Assembly (NCBI GenBank): GCA_037043455.1
Contig: JAWPHD010001128.1
Location: 1 to 64,000, forward strand
Direction: 5' to 3'
DNA from: Cyrtodaria siliqua
Lineage: Eukaryota > Mollusca > Bivalvia > Adapedonta > Hiatellidae
Length of the DNA: 64,000 bases
The position numbers and the translations under genes were made by a program. Under the pieces are notes generated by a model. The model saw only the letters and a program-made list of their open reading frames with translations, had not been told where the DNA came from and did no database searches. Shown one piece after another: positions 13,406 through 28,100 of this stretch (position 1 is its first letter; the number at the start of each line of letters is the position of its first letter).

Positions 13406-16400
13406 CTGTAAACGACAAAAAACTTGCTACATTTTTTACACTTGATTAAAATCTTACTATCCTCGATTTACGAATGTAAAATGAATCCGCATAATATTTT
13501 AACGGCACATTTGACACAAACATTTAGCACTATACCATTTCATTAAATACAAGTAGTGTGTTCCACAGAATGTTTGTGTGCATGCCATGTGTTTATTTCA
13601 GGACAATCAAACTATAAAACTTACAAGGCAATCCTTCATGAATTATGGAGCAGAAACAATTTTTAAAATTAAAAATTTATGAAAAGGGTCACAACACTGA
13701 TAAGAGAGGCATGTATGAAGTTTCGTGACGATCTATATTTTGCCAGATTATTAGCTAGGTTAGACTGCAGAAGTTTTATGAAAGGGGGCAGTACCCTACC
13801 AAAATGAGGTAAAGAATTACTGGACAGGGTAACTTCATTCATTGGGGAAAATAGAACATGTGTGTGAAGTTTCTTGATTACATAGCTTAAATACTTTCAA
13901 GTTATGGACAGTTACGAGGTTCAAGTTATAAAAAGGGGCGTAACTGTCAAAATGAAAGAGTTATTGGACATGTGCAATGCCATTCCTTGAGATAAGAAGT
14001 TTGATGAACATAAGTAAAGCCAAGGTTAGGATGCAGGTAGTGTGATAAGACGACAGACAAGTGTGACAGACGACAGACAAAGTGATCCTTAAGTGTCTGC
14101 CATGCTACCAAATTTCTGAGTTTTTAAATTTTCTTCCTTATGCTGCTAAAGATTCCAATAAATTATTGATGCGAGACACAACATAATTCTTGCAGGCGAC
14201 ACTTTCTCATTGTGATGTACATTTGTGTGAAATTTGACGCAACTCACTTCATTAGTTTCCAAAGAATGGCCGAGATGTGATTTTGTTAACGTTTTTTACC
14301 TTTGACCTCGAAGTGCGACATTGACCTTTGAGACACGGACATGATTCTTGTGCGAGACACCTTCTCAATGTGATGAATTGAATTGAATTGGATTTTATAG
14401 TCGCACCAACAGCTAAGGTCATATGGCGACTTTCCAGCTTCCATTGGTGAAGACCCCAGGTGCCCCTCCGGGCAATTTTCGTGCACGGGCGGGCACCTGA
14501 GTAGAACCACCGACGTTCCGCAAGCCAGCTGGATAGCTTCCTCATATAAAGATTCCTAGGCCTCTGAGGGATCGAACCTACAGCGGTGAGGGGCAAGTGA
14601 TTTCAAATCAGAGACAACCACTCGGCCACGGATGTTCCCTCAATGTGATGAACGTTTGTGTAAAGTATGACGCAGTTCCCTTCACTTGATAAGTAATGGC
14701 AGAGACGCGATTTTTTGACCTTTGACCTCCCAAGTGTGACCTTGACCTTTTAGATTCTTGCGGTCATGATTCTTGCGCACGACACACCTTCTCATAGTGA
14801 TGAACATTTGCGTGAAGATTGACGAAATTCCCTTCATTAGTTTCTGAGGAATGGCTGAGACACGATTTCGGATGGACGGACGGACGCATGCACGAACGGA
14901 CAGACAGTGCGATTACTATATGCCTCCCACCCTGTGGGGGCATGAAAACAATTTGCTTTGAACTATTCAATAATTACCAAGGAATATTCTATTAAAATAT
15001 ACATGGAACCGAAAGAAGGCAATTTTGAAATTGAACACTCACACATAGATGCAAAGCTAAAGGAATCAAGTTTCAGAAAATATGGTTCACCCAGAGATGT
15101 TAATTAAATTGCCTTCCTGGTGTCCCGGATTTGTTTTAATGGACTAGCCCTAATAATGATGTGTATGTGCAATTGTGTAGAAAATCTTTAGAAGACGCCT
15201 TTAAAACATCAAATGTCGCGTCTTTAAAAGTGAAGTAAATCAAGATAACACGGGACGGACAAACCAACACCAAATGCAACAGTGATCCTGATGTCGAGAT
15301 CACCACAAACAGCTGACCAATCGGCAGAAGTTGAGCAAAAACTACATCTGGCAGCAAATCGGTAAAGACAATTAACTGATCATCTGTTTTATATGGTTCC
15401 TTTTTCGAAATATTCACAAAATCGTGATGTAAACAATACAAGTTGAGCAGACACGGTTTTCATACAAGTACAAACAAAAGCACTAGCTGAGAAATAACCT
15501 CAGCGGTGCAACGATAGGTGCACTTTCACTTCATATGGTAACATACCGAGGACATTTTTGTGCGTGGTATTTCTTGTGTTTCGTGACTAACCATACAGAA
15601 CAATCCGAGAAATTCCCTTGTATACTTCACCTCTACATGTGCAAAACACGATTCAAGTTACTATTCCAAACATTTTCTTTTAAGACGTGTTTAAGGGTCT
15701 ACTATCAAACTCCACCCACTGAATCAAGGTGGTGCTAGCGAATCCCTGAACTATTGTTGCACAAATCGACACCCATATTTCACAGGAATAAGAAATCTGG
15801 GCTCTAATTATGTGCTGCAAATTGAAATACAAACATCCTTTATATACATGGACATATAAATTAGCACATAACAATGTCTCAGGGACTACTATCAAACTCC
15901 ACCCACTCATCAAGGTGGTGCTAGCGAATCCAAGATTTAGTATTGCACAAGTCGACACCCATATTTCACAGGAACAAGAAATCTGAGCTCTAATTATGTG
16001 CCGTTGGTTACTTCAAACCTCTATTTTAATACATCTGTACTATTTATACATTTCTTGGAAAGTGACAATTCCTACTGTGGAAGTAATTCCCGAATGTTTT
16101 AAAACTACTGATTTTTCTTTGTCCATATTAGTTAATAACAGTCAACAATACATCAACGAAATGACGTAAAATATGTACAGGGTTCCCACAAAGAAGATAA
16201 TGTAAATTTCCCTTCCTATGATTTGAAAACAGGCATTCTATCGAATATATATCAAACACTTGCGCTCACATTGCTGCCAAGTCGGTCAGTATAGCAATGC
16301 CCCTAGCTCATGGATATTCCAAACACAGCAGTCATTTCTAGGCATGTCACCATCCAGAATGTAACAGTAAACTTGTGAATATTTTCAGAGTTCAATATTT

Positions 16401-19312
16401 CACCAACAAACAAAAATTCAGTGTTGTAGGTTTTCGTGGTCAATAAGGGGGTATTTGGCTGAAATGATCACACCCTGAGCTAATGTAATCTCACCATTAT
16501 TTTAGCTGAATTACGAAAAACAGAAGCTATGCAGCTTACACTAATCCCCTTGCAAAGACTAAATACTGTCTTGATGTGGGAGGAAACCGGCAACCCTGGG
16601 AAAACCATGTGTCCTACTACCCTTTACTTGCTCGGAAAGTCAAATGCCGGTTGCATTAGCGAGAGGTCAGTGTTACCAACTGCACTAAGCCGACACTCTT
16701 TGTTAATTAGTATCCGCCAGAACCCACATATAAATAGAATGCATTAACTTAATACTTTTTATCGCGGCAAGAATTCCATTAATATACTCAATCGATGTTT
16801 TCTTAGCCAAATACCCCCCTTTGTTTACAACACTGAATAAATGTTACATTGAATGACTGTTGTAAACATACTTGGTGCGGCTTGTTGAGACGGCATTGGT
16901 TGTTGCTGAGGCTGCTGGGGTTGTTGACCGTACTGGGCCCCGGACTGTCCCCCGTATTGGGCGTAGTACTGGGCATAGTAGGCTGCCCAGGCTGCTGCGT
17001 TAGGGTCCTGACCCTTACCTGGAGAAGGCAAACAACGAAACCGGTCAGGAAATTAATACGAAGTTCTCACAAATAAAAATAAATGAAAAAGTATGTCAAT
17101 TATTAAAAGACTGCACTTAGTGCACGTAGCAGTTTTAGTTAATCCCAGATTCCCTGCCAAATACCCCAATGTTAAACTGTTTTTCTCAGGAATTATTTTA
17201 CATTAACTGAATAGCAACAAGCATAAGGCCGACCATTAAAAAGTGTTGGTTTGCTGTTTCCCTAACTATCCACGAAAAAAGACCCTACCCAAAACTTTTT
17301 ATAGCAATTCTTTAACATTATTTTGTTTCTATTTTCAGTATATTTTCCTTTAATTTCTAAAGATGTTGACTGTCCTTGGCAAAAAAAAAAATCACCTATC
17401 TAACTACCGATTTATGAAATCCTGGGTCGGGAAACCGCAAACAAATAATTTTTTAAGGATGGCTTAAGATCAAGAATGAGTATTTCCAGTGGATGGGTAG
17501 TATGTACTTACTTGGATCACCGCCCCCCGGTGCACCTTGTGGTTGTCCCTGGGCAGGGAACTGTTGGTTATAGTTGCTGCCCCAGCCCTGAGGGGCGCCC
17601 TGGAATCCACCTGGCTGATTAGGTCTGCAAAACAAAGACCAGATCAAATGTTTAAACCTATTAAAGGATGTTTAGATTTCCCCATATACGTGTAACAAAT
17701 GTGGTTCTAGAGGTCAGTAATAGTGCACAAATCGACAGTAGCAAGAAATCTGGGCTACCTCCTTCAGATTAATGTATATACATTGTGGAATATAACAATG
17801 TCTCAGGGACTACTATCAAACTCCACCCACTCATCAAGGTGGTGCTAGCGAATCCAAGATTTAATATTGCACAAGTCGACACCCATATTTCACAGGAACA
17901 AGAAATCTGGGCTCTAATTATGTGCCACAAACACAGCGACACTTTATATACTATACATATAAATTAGCACATAACAATGTCTCAGGGACTACTATCAAAC
18001 TCCACCCACTCATCAAGGTGGTGCTAGCGAATCCAAGATTTAATATTGCACAAGTCGACACCCATATTTCACAGGAACAAGAAATCTGGGCTCTAATTAT
18101 GTGCCACAAGACAGCGACACTTTATATACTATACATATAAATTAGCACATAACAATATCTCAGGGACTACTATCAAACTCCACCCACTCATCAAGGTGGT
18201 GCTAGCGAATCCAAGATTTAATATTGCACAAGTCGACACCCATATTTCATAGGAACAAGAAATCTGGGCTCTAATTATGTGCCACAAACACACTTTATAT
18301 ACTATACATATAAATTAGCACATAACAATGTCTCAGGGACTACTATCAAACTCCACCCACTCATCAAGGTGGTGCTAGCGAATCCAAGATATAATACTGC
18401 ACAAGTCGACACCCATATTCACAGGAACAAGAAATCTGGGCTCTAAGTATGTGCCACAAACACACTTTATATACTATACATATAAATTAGCACATAACAA
18501 TGTCTCAGGGACTACTATCAAACTCCACCCACTCATCAAGGTGGTGCTAGCGAATCCAAGATATAATATTGCACAAGTCGACACCCATATTTCACAGGAA
18601 CAAGAAATCTGGGCTCTAATTATGTGCCACAAACACACTTTATATACTATACATATAAATTAGCACATAACAATGTCTCAGGGACTACTATCAAACTCCA
18701 CCCACTCATCAAGGTGGTGCTAGCGAATCCAAGATTTAATATTGCACAAGTCGACACCCATATTTCACAGGAACAAGAAATCTGGGCTCTAATTATGTGC
18801 CACAAACACAGCGACACTTTATATACTATACATATAAATTAGCACATAACAATGTCTCAGGGACTACTATCAAACTCCACCCACTTATCAAGGTGGTGCT
18901 AGCGAATCCAAGATTTAGTATTGCACAAGTCGACACCCATACTTCACAGGAACAAGAAATCTAGGCTCTAATTATGTGCTACATTATTTAAAATACAAAC
19001 AGCTTTTAATTTTAATATACATAGAATTTAGCACATGGTTGGTTGAATGATATTTTACGCAATTTTCAGCACTTTACAGGCTCTGTATGATAAGTCGATT
19101 AGGTGGAGGCAGACCACCACCTTTACTTGGGTAGAGCCAGTACTGGGCCAAAAATAAAATTATGTTTGTTTCCCCTTCCCGACCCATGCAAAAAAGGGTT
19201 GGGTAGGTAGGTAGGTAAAATATTTTTTTTATTTCATTTCTTTTATTTGAGATCAAAACTGGAATACATGCTACCTATAAGACACATTTAAGACAAAAAA
19301 AAAAAAAAAAAA

Positions 19313-19357
<45 letters not shown>

Positions 19358-22300
19358 GCCAGTGTCGACAAAATAATTCGGGTCGCGGCAATTTCGGTGG
19401 GTCGGTCGGGAAGGGGAAACAAACATAATTTTATTTTTGGCCCTGTAGATAACCGCCCATCATAACAATCGACACTTTCTCACAAGTTGAGCTACCCCTG
19501 GTATGTGGACCAGCATCAGTGAGAGGTGGGAAGATGTCAAACTAGTCCCAGCCACGGATGCAATTAGAATTTGGCCTTAGAATTTAGCACACAACAATGT
19601 CTCAGAAAGCACTGTTAATGACATGGTGCAACTGGCTCCAGGACATAAAATCAAGTTCTGATATCAGAAAATTATATATGTACTTACCCTGGTCCACCCT
19701 GGGGTCCGCCATACTGTTCAAAACCTCCTGGTCCCTGTGGACCCGGTCCTCCATATGGGCCACCAGGACCACCTTGCTGCGGGCCTCCAGGTCCGCCTGG
19801 TCCCCCGGGACCACCTGGACCCTGGTAGTCGTTGTTACCATCCTGAAGTAGATACAGAAGAAATAGTTGTCACAAATCTATCTTAAGACTAATGCCATTA
19901 TTGACGTACACTACTGACCAGGGTCCGTATTCATAAAGCTTAGCAAAATCTTGTCAAATTTTATCAATTGTTTAAACACCTTTTTCTATCGATTTAAGAC
20001 GTTTTCTTAATATCATCAATGAGGTTACGGATAAATAAAACCTACATCTAAATATGTATCTCAAAAAAGACGGTTTGAAGTGTTCCCCCGAGACGTTAAT
20101 AAAATCAAAAATTTTAAGTAGCTTTATGAATACGGGCCCAGGGTTTTGTATAATAGCTGCCATAAATGTCTAAAAACTGATGATTACTGCTAATCAAGAG
20201 TTAAGACCCCCTATTTCTTTACTAAAGAAACTGAACAAACTTTCTTAAAAAAAACTTTTTAATTTCAACACATCATCAGGCTGTAGGCGTGGATTTACTC
20301 CTGCTATTTTGACTGGTCTACCCAGCTACTATTATACAGTTACAGGGATTTTATACAAGTATCGATCAAAATACCGGCTACTCTGCTCTGTGGAGCCGCT
20401 TACTTAAAATGTTAATAGCACCCCCGATTCATATTGGTAAACGTTTAAAAAAAGCCTGGCAATAATTACCCTCAGGCCAAACAAAAAAATAGGTGTTTCC
20501 TATTGCATGCTCTAATAAAATAGGGTCGGTAGGTAGGCATTTTCTAATTATTTTTTATTTATTTATTTTTTTTGGAGCAAGATAGTGAGATTCTAAATGT
20601 ATTTATCTCATAAACCCCGTACAAGTTGATGATACAGAAGTTGCTCTGTGATGTCAGTTTACCTCGATATATTGTGATAAATTGTTTAGAACAAATAATT
20701 TTATTTATTTTTTCATAAAAAGTTTTAGGGTCGGTCCCTTAAAAATAGGGTCGGTCAGGCCACCGGAAACACAGGTACATTTTTGTTTGGCCTTATAATG
20801 GAAATCTTTCTTTTTCCTTCATACATTATGCGTAAATGATGTACACACTTCAATATTAATAAAGAATTACATCCGCAACTTACAAATGGCAGACCAGCCT
20901 TCTCACATATCATCTGTACTGCCATCTGGATCTGCGGTGGATCACCACGAATGTTGAACACCTTCTCATTGGGGTTGGGCCCGGGGTGTCTCTGTAACTC
21001 TACATGGGCTCCTGATGTACTGTTGATTTGCTTGATAGTTTCTCCACCTGAAGGCATTTTTGAAATAACATTTTCTAAGGCTCAAACATGTGATTTCTGG
21101 ATTTAGAGTTAAACATGCTATCCACGGAATCATTGTGGCCTCCAATCTTTAGGATTAAACAGTATTAGACCCTTCTACATGATTTCTACCGGATTATGCA
21201 AAGGCACTGAGGTAATGGGACCAAAATAATGTGTCCATATGGGACCTCAATAATGTGTCCATGAGTTTTAGTGATAAGGTTTTGAAAGTAATCAATTGGT
21301 AGTTTGCAAAATATTATTCAAAAAGTAACGAAGACTTTCAAAATCCTCCTAGATGTTTAAATAAGTATATTCTGCCTTAAGAAAAGTATCAGGCATCATG
21401 AAATGGTGATCTATAACAAGTTTCATTTTAAAACATCTTTTTTTACGAGAGATTATTTTCTGGATTTTTTATTGATTTTTTTTTGGACTTGTCAAAGTAA
21501 AGAGTCTTCAGAGAAGACAAACATACTAATGGTGCAATCCTAACTCACCTTTCCCGATGACTAGACCACATTTGTCGGCAGGTACAGCGAACGTGGTGTG
21601 ATCCTCGTAGTTACCGTCGAACCCACGACCACCTCCTCCCATGCCACCTGGTCGTCCTGGACCGCCACCAGGAGAGAACCCACCTCGACCTCCACCACCA
21701 CCACCACCGACGGCTCCACCACCAACACCACCACCACGACCACCGCGGAATCCACCACCACCACCACGACCACCAAACTGCTAAAAGTGACGAAATTCGT
21801 CAAGATATAGGATGAATTAAAATATGTCTCTTAAATATCAACGGTATTACGAGGCTGTGCATGCACTGTAGGCTATTCCATAACAGCGATTTTTTTCACT
21901 TTTGGGAATGGTACCGGTACCCATTCAATTGGGAAAATTTGGGTTGTTTTGTCTCATATTGGAATTTTTCACTATCAAATAAAAGCAATAATGTATGCTT
22001 ATATACTTTGCAAACACATAATGACCATGTATACATTATCTTGTAGTATTTCATTACCCTCACCTAAAAAGAATGTATTTTCCCCCATGTTTCAAATGCC
22101 ATTTTTAATTAGCACAAAAATGCAGGGCAGGCTGGGTTGGTGGAAATGCAGTTTTTGGATAAACTGAGGATAAATGTTTCAGGGTCTACTATCAAACTCC
22201 ACCCACTCATGGTGGTGCTAGCGAATCCCAAAATTAATGTTGCACAAATCGACACCCATATTTCACAGGAATAAGAAATCTGGGCTCTAATTATGTGCTG

Positions 22301-25300
22301 CAAATACAAACACCCTTTATATACATTACATATAATTTAGCACATAACACTGTCACAGGGACTACTATCAAACTCCACCCACTCATCAAGGTGGTGCTAG
22401 CGAATCCAAGATTTAATATTGCACAAGTCGACACCCATATTTCACAGGAACAAGAAATCTGGGCTCTAATTATGTGCCACAAACACAGCGACACTTTATA
22501 TACTATACATATAAATTAGCACATAACAATGTCTCAGGGACTAATATCAAACTCCACCCACTCATCAAGGTGGTGCTAGCGAATCCAAGATATAATATTG
22601 CACAAGTCGACACCCATATTTCACAGGAACAAGAAATCTGGGCTCTAATTATGTGCCATGAAATATTGCAATAGATCAAAAGTTTGTTACTGGAACAACG
22701 GCATTACTTGTTAGGCCTGTTACTTACGTTGGAGTTATTCAGGAGGTCCTGAATCATTTCCTGGGCTGCTTGAACTTTGTCTGGGGCACCAGAGATGGAG
22801 CACATTCTGTCTTCAGACTGACCGTCATCCTGTTTAAACTGGACCTTGGCCCCGGTCTCTGCTTGAATCTTCTTGATCATCTCCCCGCCCTTACCAATAA
22901 CGATACCGACACATGACCTTGGGACTGGAATATCGATGCCACTAGAGCGACCAAACCCTCCTCCTCCTCCTCCTCCTCCTCCTCCTCCCATACCACCACG
23001 ATCACCATTGGAGAAACCCTATAATGATAATTGTAGAATGGTTAGTGAAATTTCCTTTTGCAAAGCATTTAATTCAAAATAACTAAAGGGACAGGGCTAT
23101 ACCATGCCCAAACTTCCAATAAATGGAAGTTAAAGAACAGTATTTCTTCTGACTTAGTACTATTTATATAATACTTAGGCCATAAAAAATTAATAACCTG
23201 GTTCTCAGGCCCGCCCGCATGTCTTTTTTTGGTGCCGCATTGCCGATTTTATCTCAAAAGTAATAAAATAAAAATTGGAAATGCGCTACCGAAATTTCGA
23301 AAAAAAAGTTTCGCATCCAAGTTTGTTCCGTTTTTTACATGCAACTACCTCAGGGGAATCCCCTTGTGGGTAGACTGGTGCACGGCCGACTATCTGCCGC
23401 TCTGCTCGCTAGCGTTGCTGTCGTACGGGTACCAATCTAGGAGTCAGACACTTGAGACGCTTGGAACTAGTAGGTGCTACAGAACAGGCGATATATTCAA
23501 GAGTCTAATCGACAAAGTCTCACAACACAGAGTTTTTTTACCTTATATAAATGGGTCCGATAAACATATTTCCCAATTGAAAAAATTGTCCATTTTCCCT
23601 AATTTCCAACTAAAAAATTCCCAATTCGAAGTTGTTTTTCCTTCAATTTTTCTCCTGGGATATTCTAAATACAGATGTAATAGATCTTCCCAGTTCTGTT
23701 TTAGATTAATCTTCTTAATAAAGTTTTTTACCAGGGTTGTACGTTTCTTCTGCTTTTCTGTGTAAATTGAAACGCAAAACACAGCCTCGTCACCCGAGGA
23801 CGACGCCATGTTGTTTATGCGTTGCAGAAACGCTTTACCGCTTGTATGTTATCGAAACGCTTTACCGCTAGTATATTCTACTATGTAACAAGCGCCTCAG
23901 TAAGCGATGGGTTAATACTAAATAAAGGACGAATAACAGAAATCGTCTGGGCCAGTAAACTCTTTCCTTGGTCATGAGAATATGCAGAGAATCTGGTGCA
24001 ACCCTAAATGACAATGAACTAAACAGCATTGTTAACATTTTCAGGGACAACAAAAAAGGGAAATTATCCTGTAGCAACACAGTGAAGTACAATAAAAACT
24101 TTAAACCTTGCAGTTGTGAAAATATTTTATTATGTAAATCATCAATAAATATGTAATATTTCACAAAATACAAAAACAACATTTTTCCCAATTCTGAGAA
24201 AAAAATGTGTGTTTTTCCCAATTTTGAGAAAAATCTCGTTTTTTCCCAATTTGACCGGTCACGGACCCATTCCCAAAATGGTGAAAAAAACCGCTGCAAC
24301 AACATGCAATAGTGCATACGTGATCTAATACAAATATACGGACTTATTGTGATTGAAAGAAGCATAAGTCGGGAAGAAATGATAAGGTTATGATCGACAA
24401 TAGAGATGAGCTGATCCAACTGGTTATTGCACATGTATTTCGAGATATTTTGCATCAATACATGTATTGGGATTAAAAGTTTGGATAAAAAAAAAAACGC
24501 CCGCGTGTCTGTTGACCACTGTAAAATTGTAAAAAAAAAAGCACCCGCCCGCATCTCTTCTCAGAAAAAGTGGCCTGAGAACCAGGTAATTAATTTTTTG
24601 TGGCCTTAGTATTACTTAGTACACCATACTACAAAACAGTCCATCTCAGTTTGTTGGTTATTTAAATATATTACTCTTTTGAGGCAAGGATGTGACCTGG
24701 ACATTTTGATATTGGTATGATTAGATTATAATCCAACAAAACAGTCGTCAAAACAGAATGCTTTTTAAAGCTTCCCAAAACCTGAACAAGAACTGTTATA
24801 CCTTTCGACACCGATGATGATTATGCCATGGTATACTATTTGAGATGAGCAAAAAAATAATTGTTTAACTTCTCACCATCTGGTCTTTCTCAGCCAGTAG
24901 TTCCATGACCATCTCCTTGGCTCGTACACACTTCATCTGGTCACCGGTGATGCGAAGGGGCTTGTCGTAGTTACTGGGAACGTTACTGTCCTGGATCATC
25001 ACCATCTTGACACCAGCAGTCTCCTGCAACAAGGACAAACACTTGTAACGTCACGAGACTCCTGATCACACCCAATCACGGTATAGCAGTGCTCACACTG
25101 GCCATTTTAAATTAATAGCCACACCTTTTTTAGTTAAGAAAATAATAGCCAACTTTAATGCGTAAGAAAATTTGGTCAGTCGTAAGAGCCAAATTTTCAA
25201 TCAAGTTTTATTAGACTATCAGGGCCTCCTCTGGCTATATTTTTCTTTTTGTCATCACTTTCTCTCAAGTGAAAGAAGTAGGAGCCTAGACTAGAATTTA

Positions 25301-27495
25301 AAATTTAAAAGTAGGATTCCAGGAACTCCTTACACATTGATAAAACAAAGAATGATGGATTAAATAATGAATAGAAATATACTTTATGCATCTGTCATCT
25401 ATATATCTTGTTTCTTTCCACTAACATGTATTTGTAAAGGACAGTTTTTCTCATTCGATTATGTAAAAAAAAAAAAAAAAAATCCGAAATAAGGTACCAT
25501 CCGAAGTACTATGACACCGCACTTTTGCGGTCCGAAAATTTCAAAACATTTAGTCGAAATACCATCATTTACGAACTATTTTCATGCATTAATGTGTTTT
25601 TAATGCCAAAAATGGTCTTTCTTATCAAAGGGGAAAGAAAACACAACCCTAATAGTAGGATAATGTAGTTTTATGTCATTAATTGTCGATCTCAAAGTTG
25701 TGACAAATTGAAACTGCCGACACGAAGCCAGGCACAATATTCAAACTTCTTGTTGTTTCAATGTTTTAATTACTTTATTGCAAGTGTTTTCACAGTTCAC
25801 AATACACATGGGAGTTTGCTACCTATCGGGATCATGATGGGATAGCTATTAATGCAGAGGAAAGTAGCGACTATATTCATAATAGTGTGTGTGCACAAAT
25901 TAATTTCATCTCTTCGTAGTTTGTGTACAGAAAAACAAACGGGAAACTGTACCTACTGTTGGATGCGTAATGGATTGTCTGATTGGTCAATCGCCCGAAA
26001 GATAACAAATAACGGCATATCTGATTGGCTATTCGGTCCATTAATCACGTGATGTTTGCGTGTATCAACAATGCCGATTATCTGACAACGAAGTGCCAAT
26101 TAACAACTTTTACAAGCGATAATTGATAAGCGCGTGGCGACATCACAGGGGGTGTGAACGGATTATGTAATGTTTATTGCGGTCATTTATTACTTAGGGT
26201 GTCAAACAGACCATTATACGAAAAATGTATAAAAAAAAAAAATTAAAATAAAATAGCCATTTCTTGAAAATAATCGACAGTATTATAAAATAATCGCAAA
26301 TGGCGACCATGGCGTATGGTATCGTGAGCACTGGTATAGGCAGTGTTTGTTATGCATCCCAATCATGGTATAGGCAGTGTTTGTTATGCATCCCAATCAC
26401 GGTATAGGCAGTGTTTGTTATGCATTCCAATCATGGTATTGGCAGTGTTTGTTATGCATCCCAATCATGGTATTGGCAGTGTTTGTTATGCATCCCAATC
26501 ACGGTATAGGCAGTGTTTTTATGCATCCCAATCATGGTATAGGCAGTGTTTGTTATGCATCCCAATCACGGTATAGGCAGTGTTTGTTATGCATCCCTAT
26601 CATGGTATAGGCAGTGTTTTTATGCATCCCAATCATGGTATAGGCAGTGTTTGTTATGCATCCCAATCATGGTATAGGCAGTGTTTGTTATGCATTCCAA
26701 TCATGGTATTGGCAGTGTTTGTTATGCATTCCAATCATGGTATTGGCAGTGTTTGTTATGCATCCCAATCATGGTATAGGCAGTGTTTGTTATGCATCCC
26801 AATCATGGTATAGGCAGTGTTTGTTATGCATCCCAATCATGGTATAGGCAGTGTTTGTTATGCATCCCAATCATGGTATTGGCAGTGTTTGTTATGCATC
26901 CCAATCATGGTATAGGCAGTGTTTGTTATGCATCCCAATCATGGTATAGGCAGTGTTTGTTATGCATCCCAATCACGGTATTGGCAGTGTTTGTTATGCA
27001 TTCCAATCACGGTATTGGCAGTGTTTGTTATGCATTCCAATCACGGTATTGGCCTATTTGTTATGCATCCCAATCACGGTATTGGCCTATTTGTTATGCA
27101 TCCCAATCACGGTATTGGCAGAGTATGTTATGCATCCCAATCACGGTATTGGCAGTGTTTGTTATGCATTACAATCACGGTATTGGCCTATTTGTTATGC
27201 ATCCCAATCACGGTATTGGCCTATTTGTTATGCATCCCAATCACGATACTGGCAGTGTTTGTTATGCATCCCAATCACGGTATTGGCAGTGTTTGTTATT
27301 GGCAGTATTTGTTATGCATCCCAATCATGGTATTGGCAGTGTTTGTTATGCAACTGAAAAAACTGTTTACATGTTCAAACACCATATTATTTCTGCTCAT
27401 TGTTTACTACTTAGGCCCAAAAAAAAGTATGTGTGTTTCTGGTTTCACCCTGTCAAAAAGTTAGGGTATGTAGGTAGGAAAAAGTTTTTTTTTAG

Positions 27496-27542
<47 letters not shown>

Positions 27543-27778
27543 CGTATATGTTATGCCATTTTTGTACTGAGGCAACTTCTTGATAACCTTTGCAAACAGG
27601 TTGGATCCAGATTAGATGCTTAACAACTCTGGCTAATATAATTATCATTTGAATAAAAATATTTGTTGTTTGATTGTAATATTTCCTTTAAATATTTATT
27701 TATTTTTTGGCATGTGTGTTTCTGGTTTCACCCTGTCAAAAAGTTAGGGTATGTAGGTAGGAAAAAGTTTTTTTTTAG

Positions 27779-27817
<39 letters not shown>

Positions 27818-28060
27818 CGTATATGTTATGCCATTTTTGTACTGAGGCAACTTCTTGATAACCTTTGCAAACAGGTTGGATCCAGATTAGATGCTTAACA
27901 ACTCTGGCTAATATAATTATCATTTGAATAAAAATATTTGTTGTTTGATTGTAATATTTCCTTTAAATATTTATTTATTTTTTGGCATGTGTGTTTCTGG
28001 TTTCACCCTGTCAAAAAGTTAAGGTATGTAGGTAGGAAAAAGTTTTTTTTTAGATATTTT

Positions 28061-28100
<40 letters not shown>

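Noticed and set aside
15136..15441. 101-codon frame, possible exon
   Set aside because: No match to the FUBP family, not needed for phase closure between exons 14 and 15, and no other supporting exon.
17785..18842. Series of about 70-codon frames ([20 protein letters not shown])
   Set aside because: Same satellite unit read repeatedly. Units of 172-179 bp shift frame between copies, so no continuous protein exists.
19296..19355. Poly-A run as a processed pseudogene tail
   Set aside because: It lies in the middle of a TIR-bounded MITE, with no retrocopied gene beside it.
23229..23765. 178-codon plus-strand frame in intron 8
   Set aside because: Biased, unrecognisable sequence antisense to a better-starting minus-strand frame, inside a TIR element. 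No motif found.
23868..24554. 228-codon minus-strand frame
   Set aside because: Phe/Leu-rich translation of AT-rich DNA with CCCAATT-type internal repeats. No family resemblance and no splice context.
26343..27583. Open frames up to 266 codons with [17 protein letters not shown] repeats
   Set aside because: They are produced by a stop-poor 34 bp minisatellite that reads through in several frames. There is no conserved domain and it lies inside an intron on the opposite strand.
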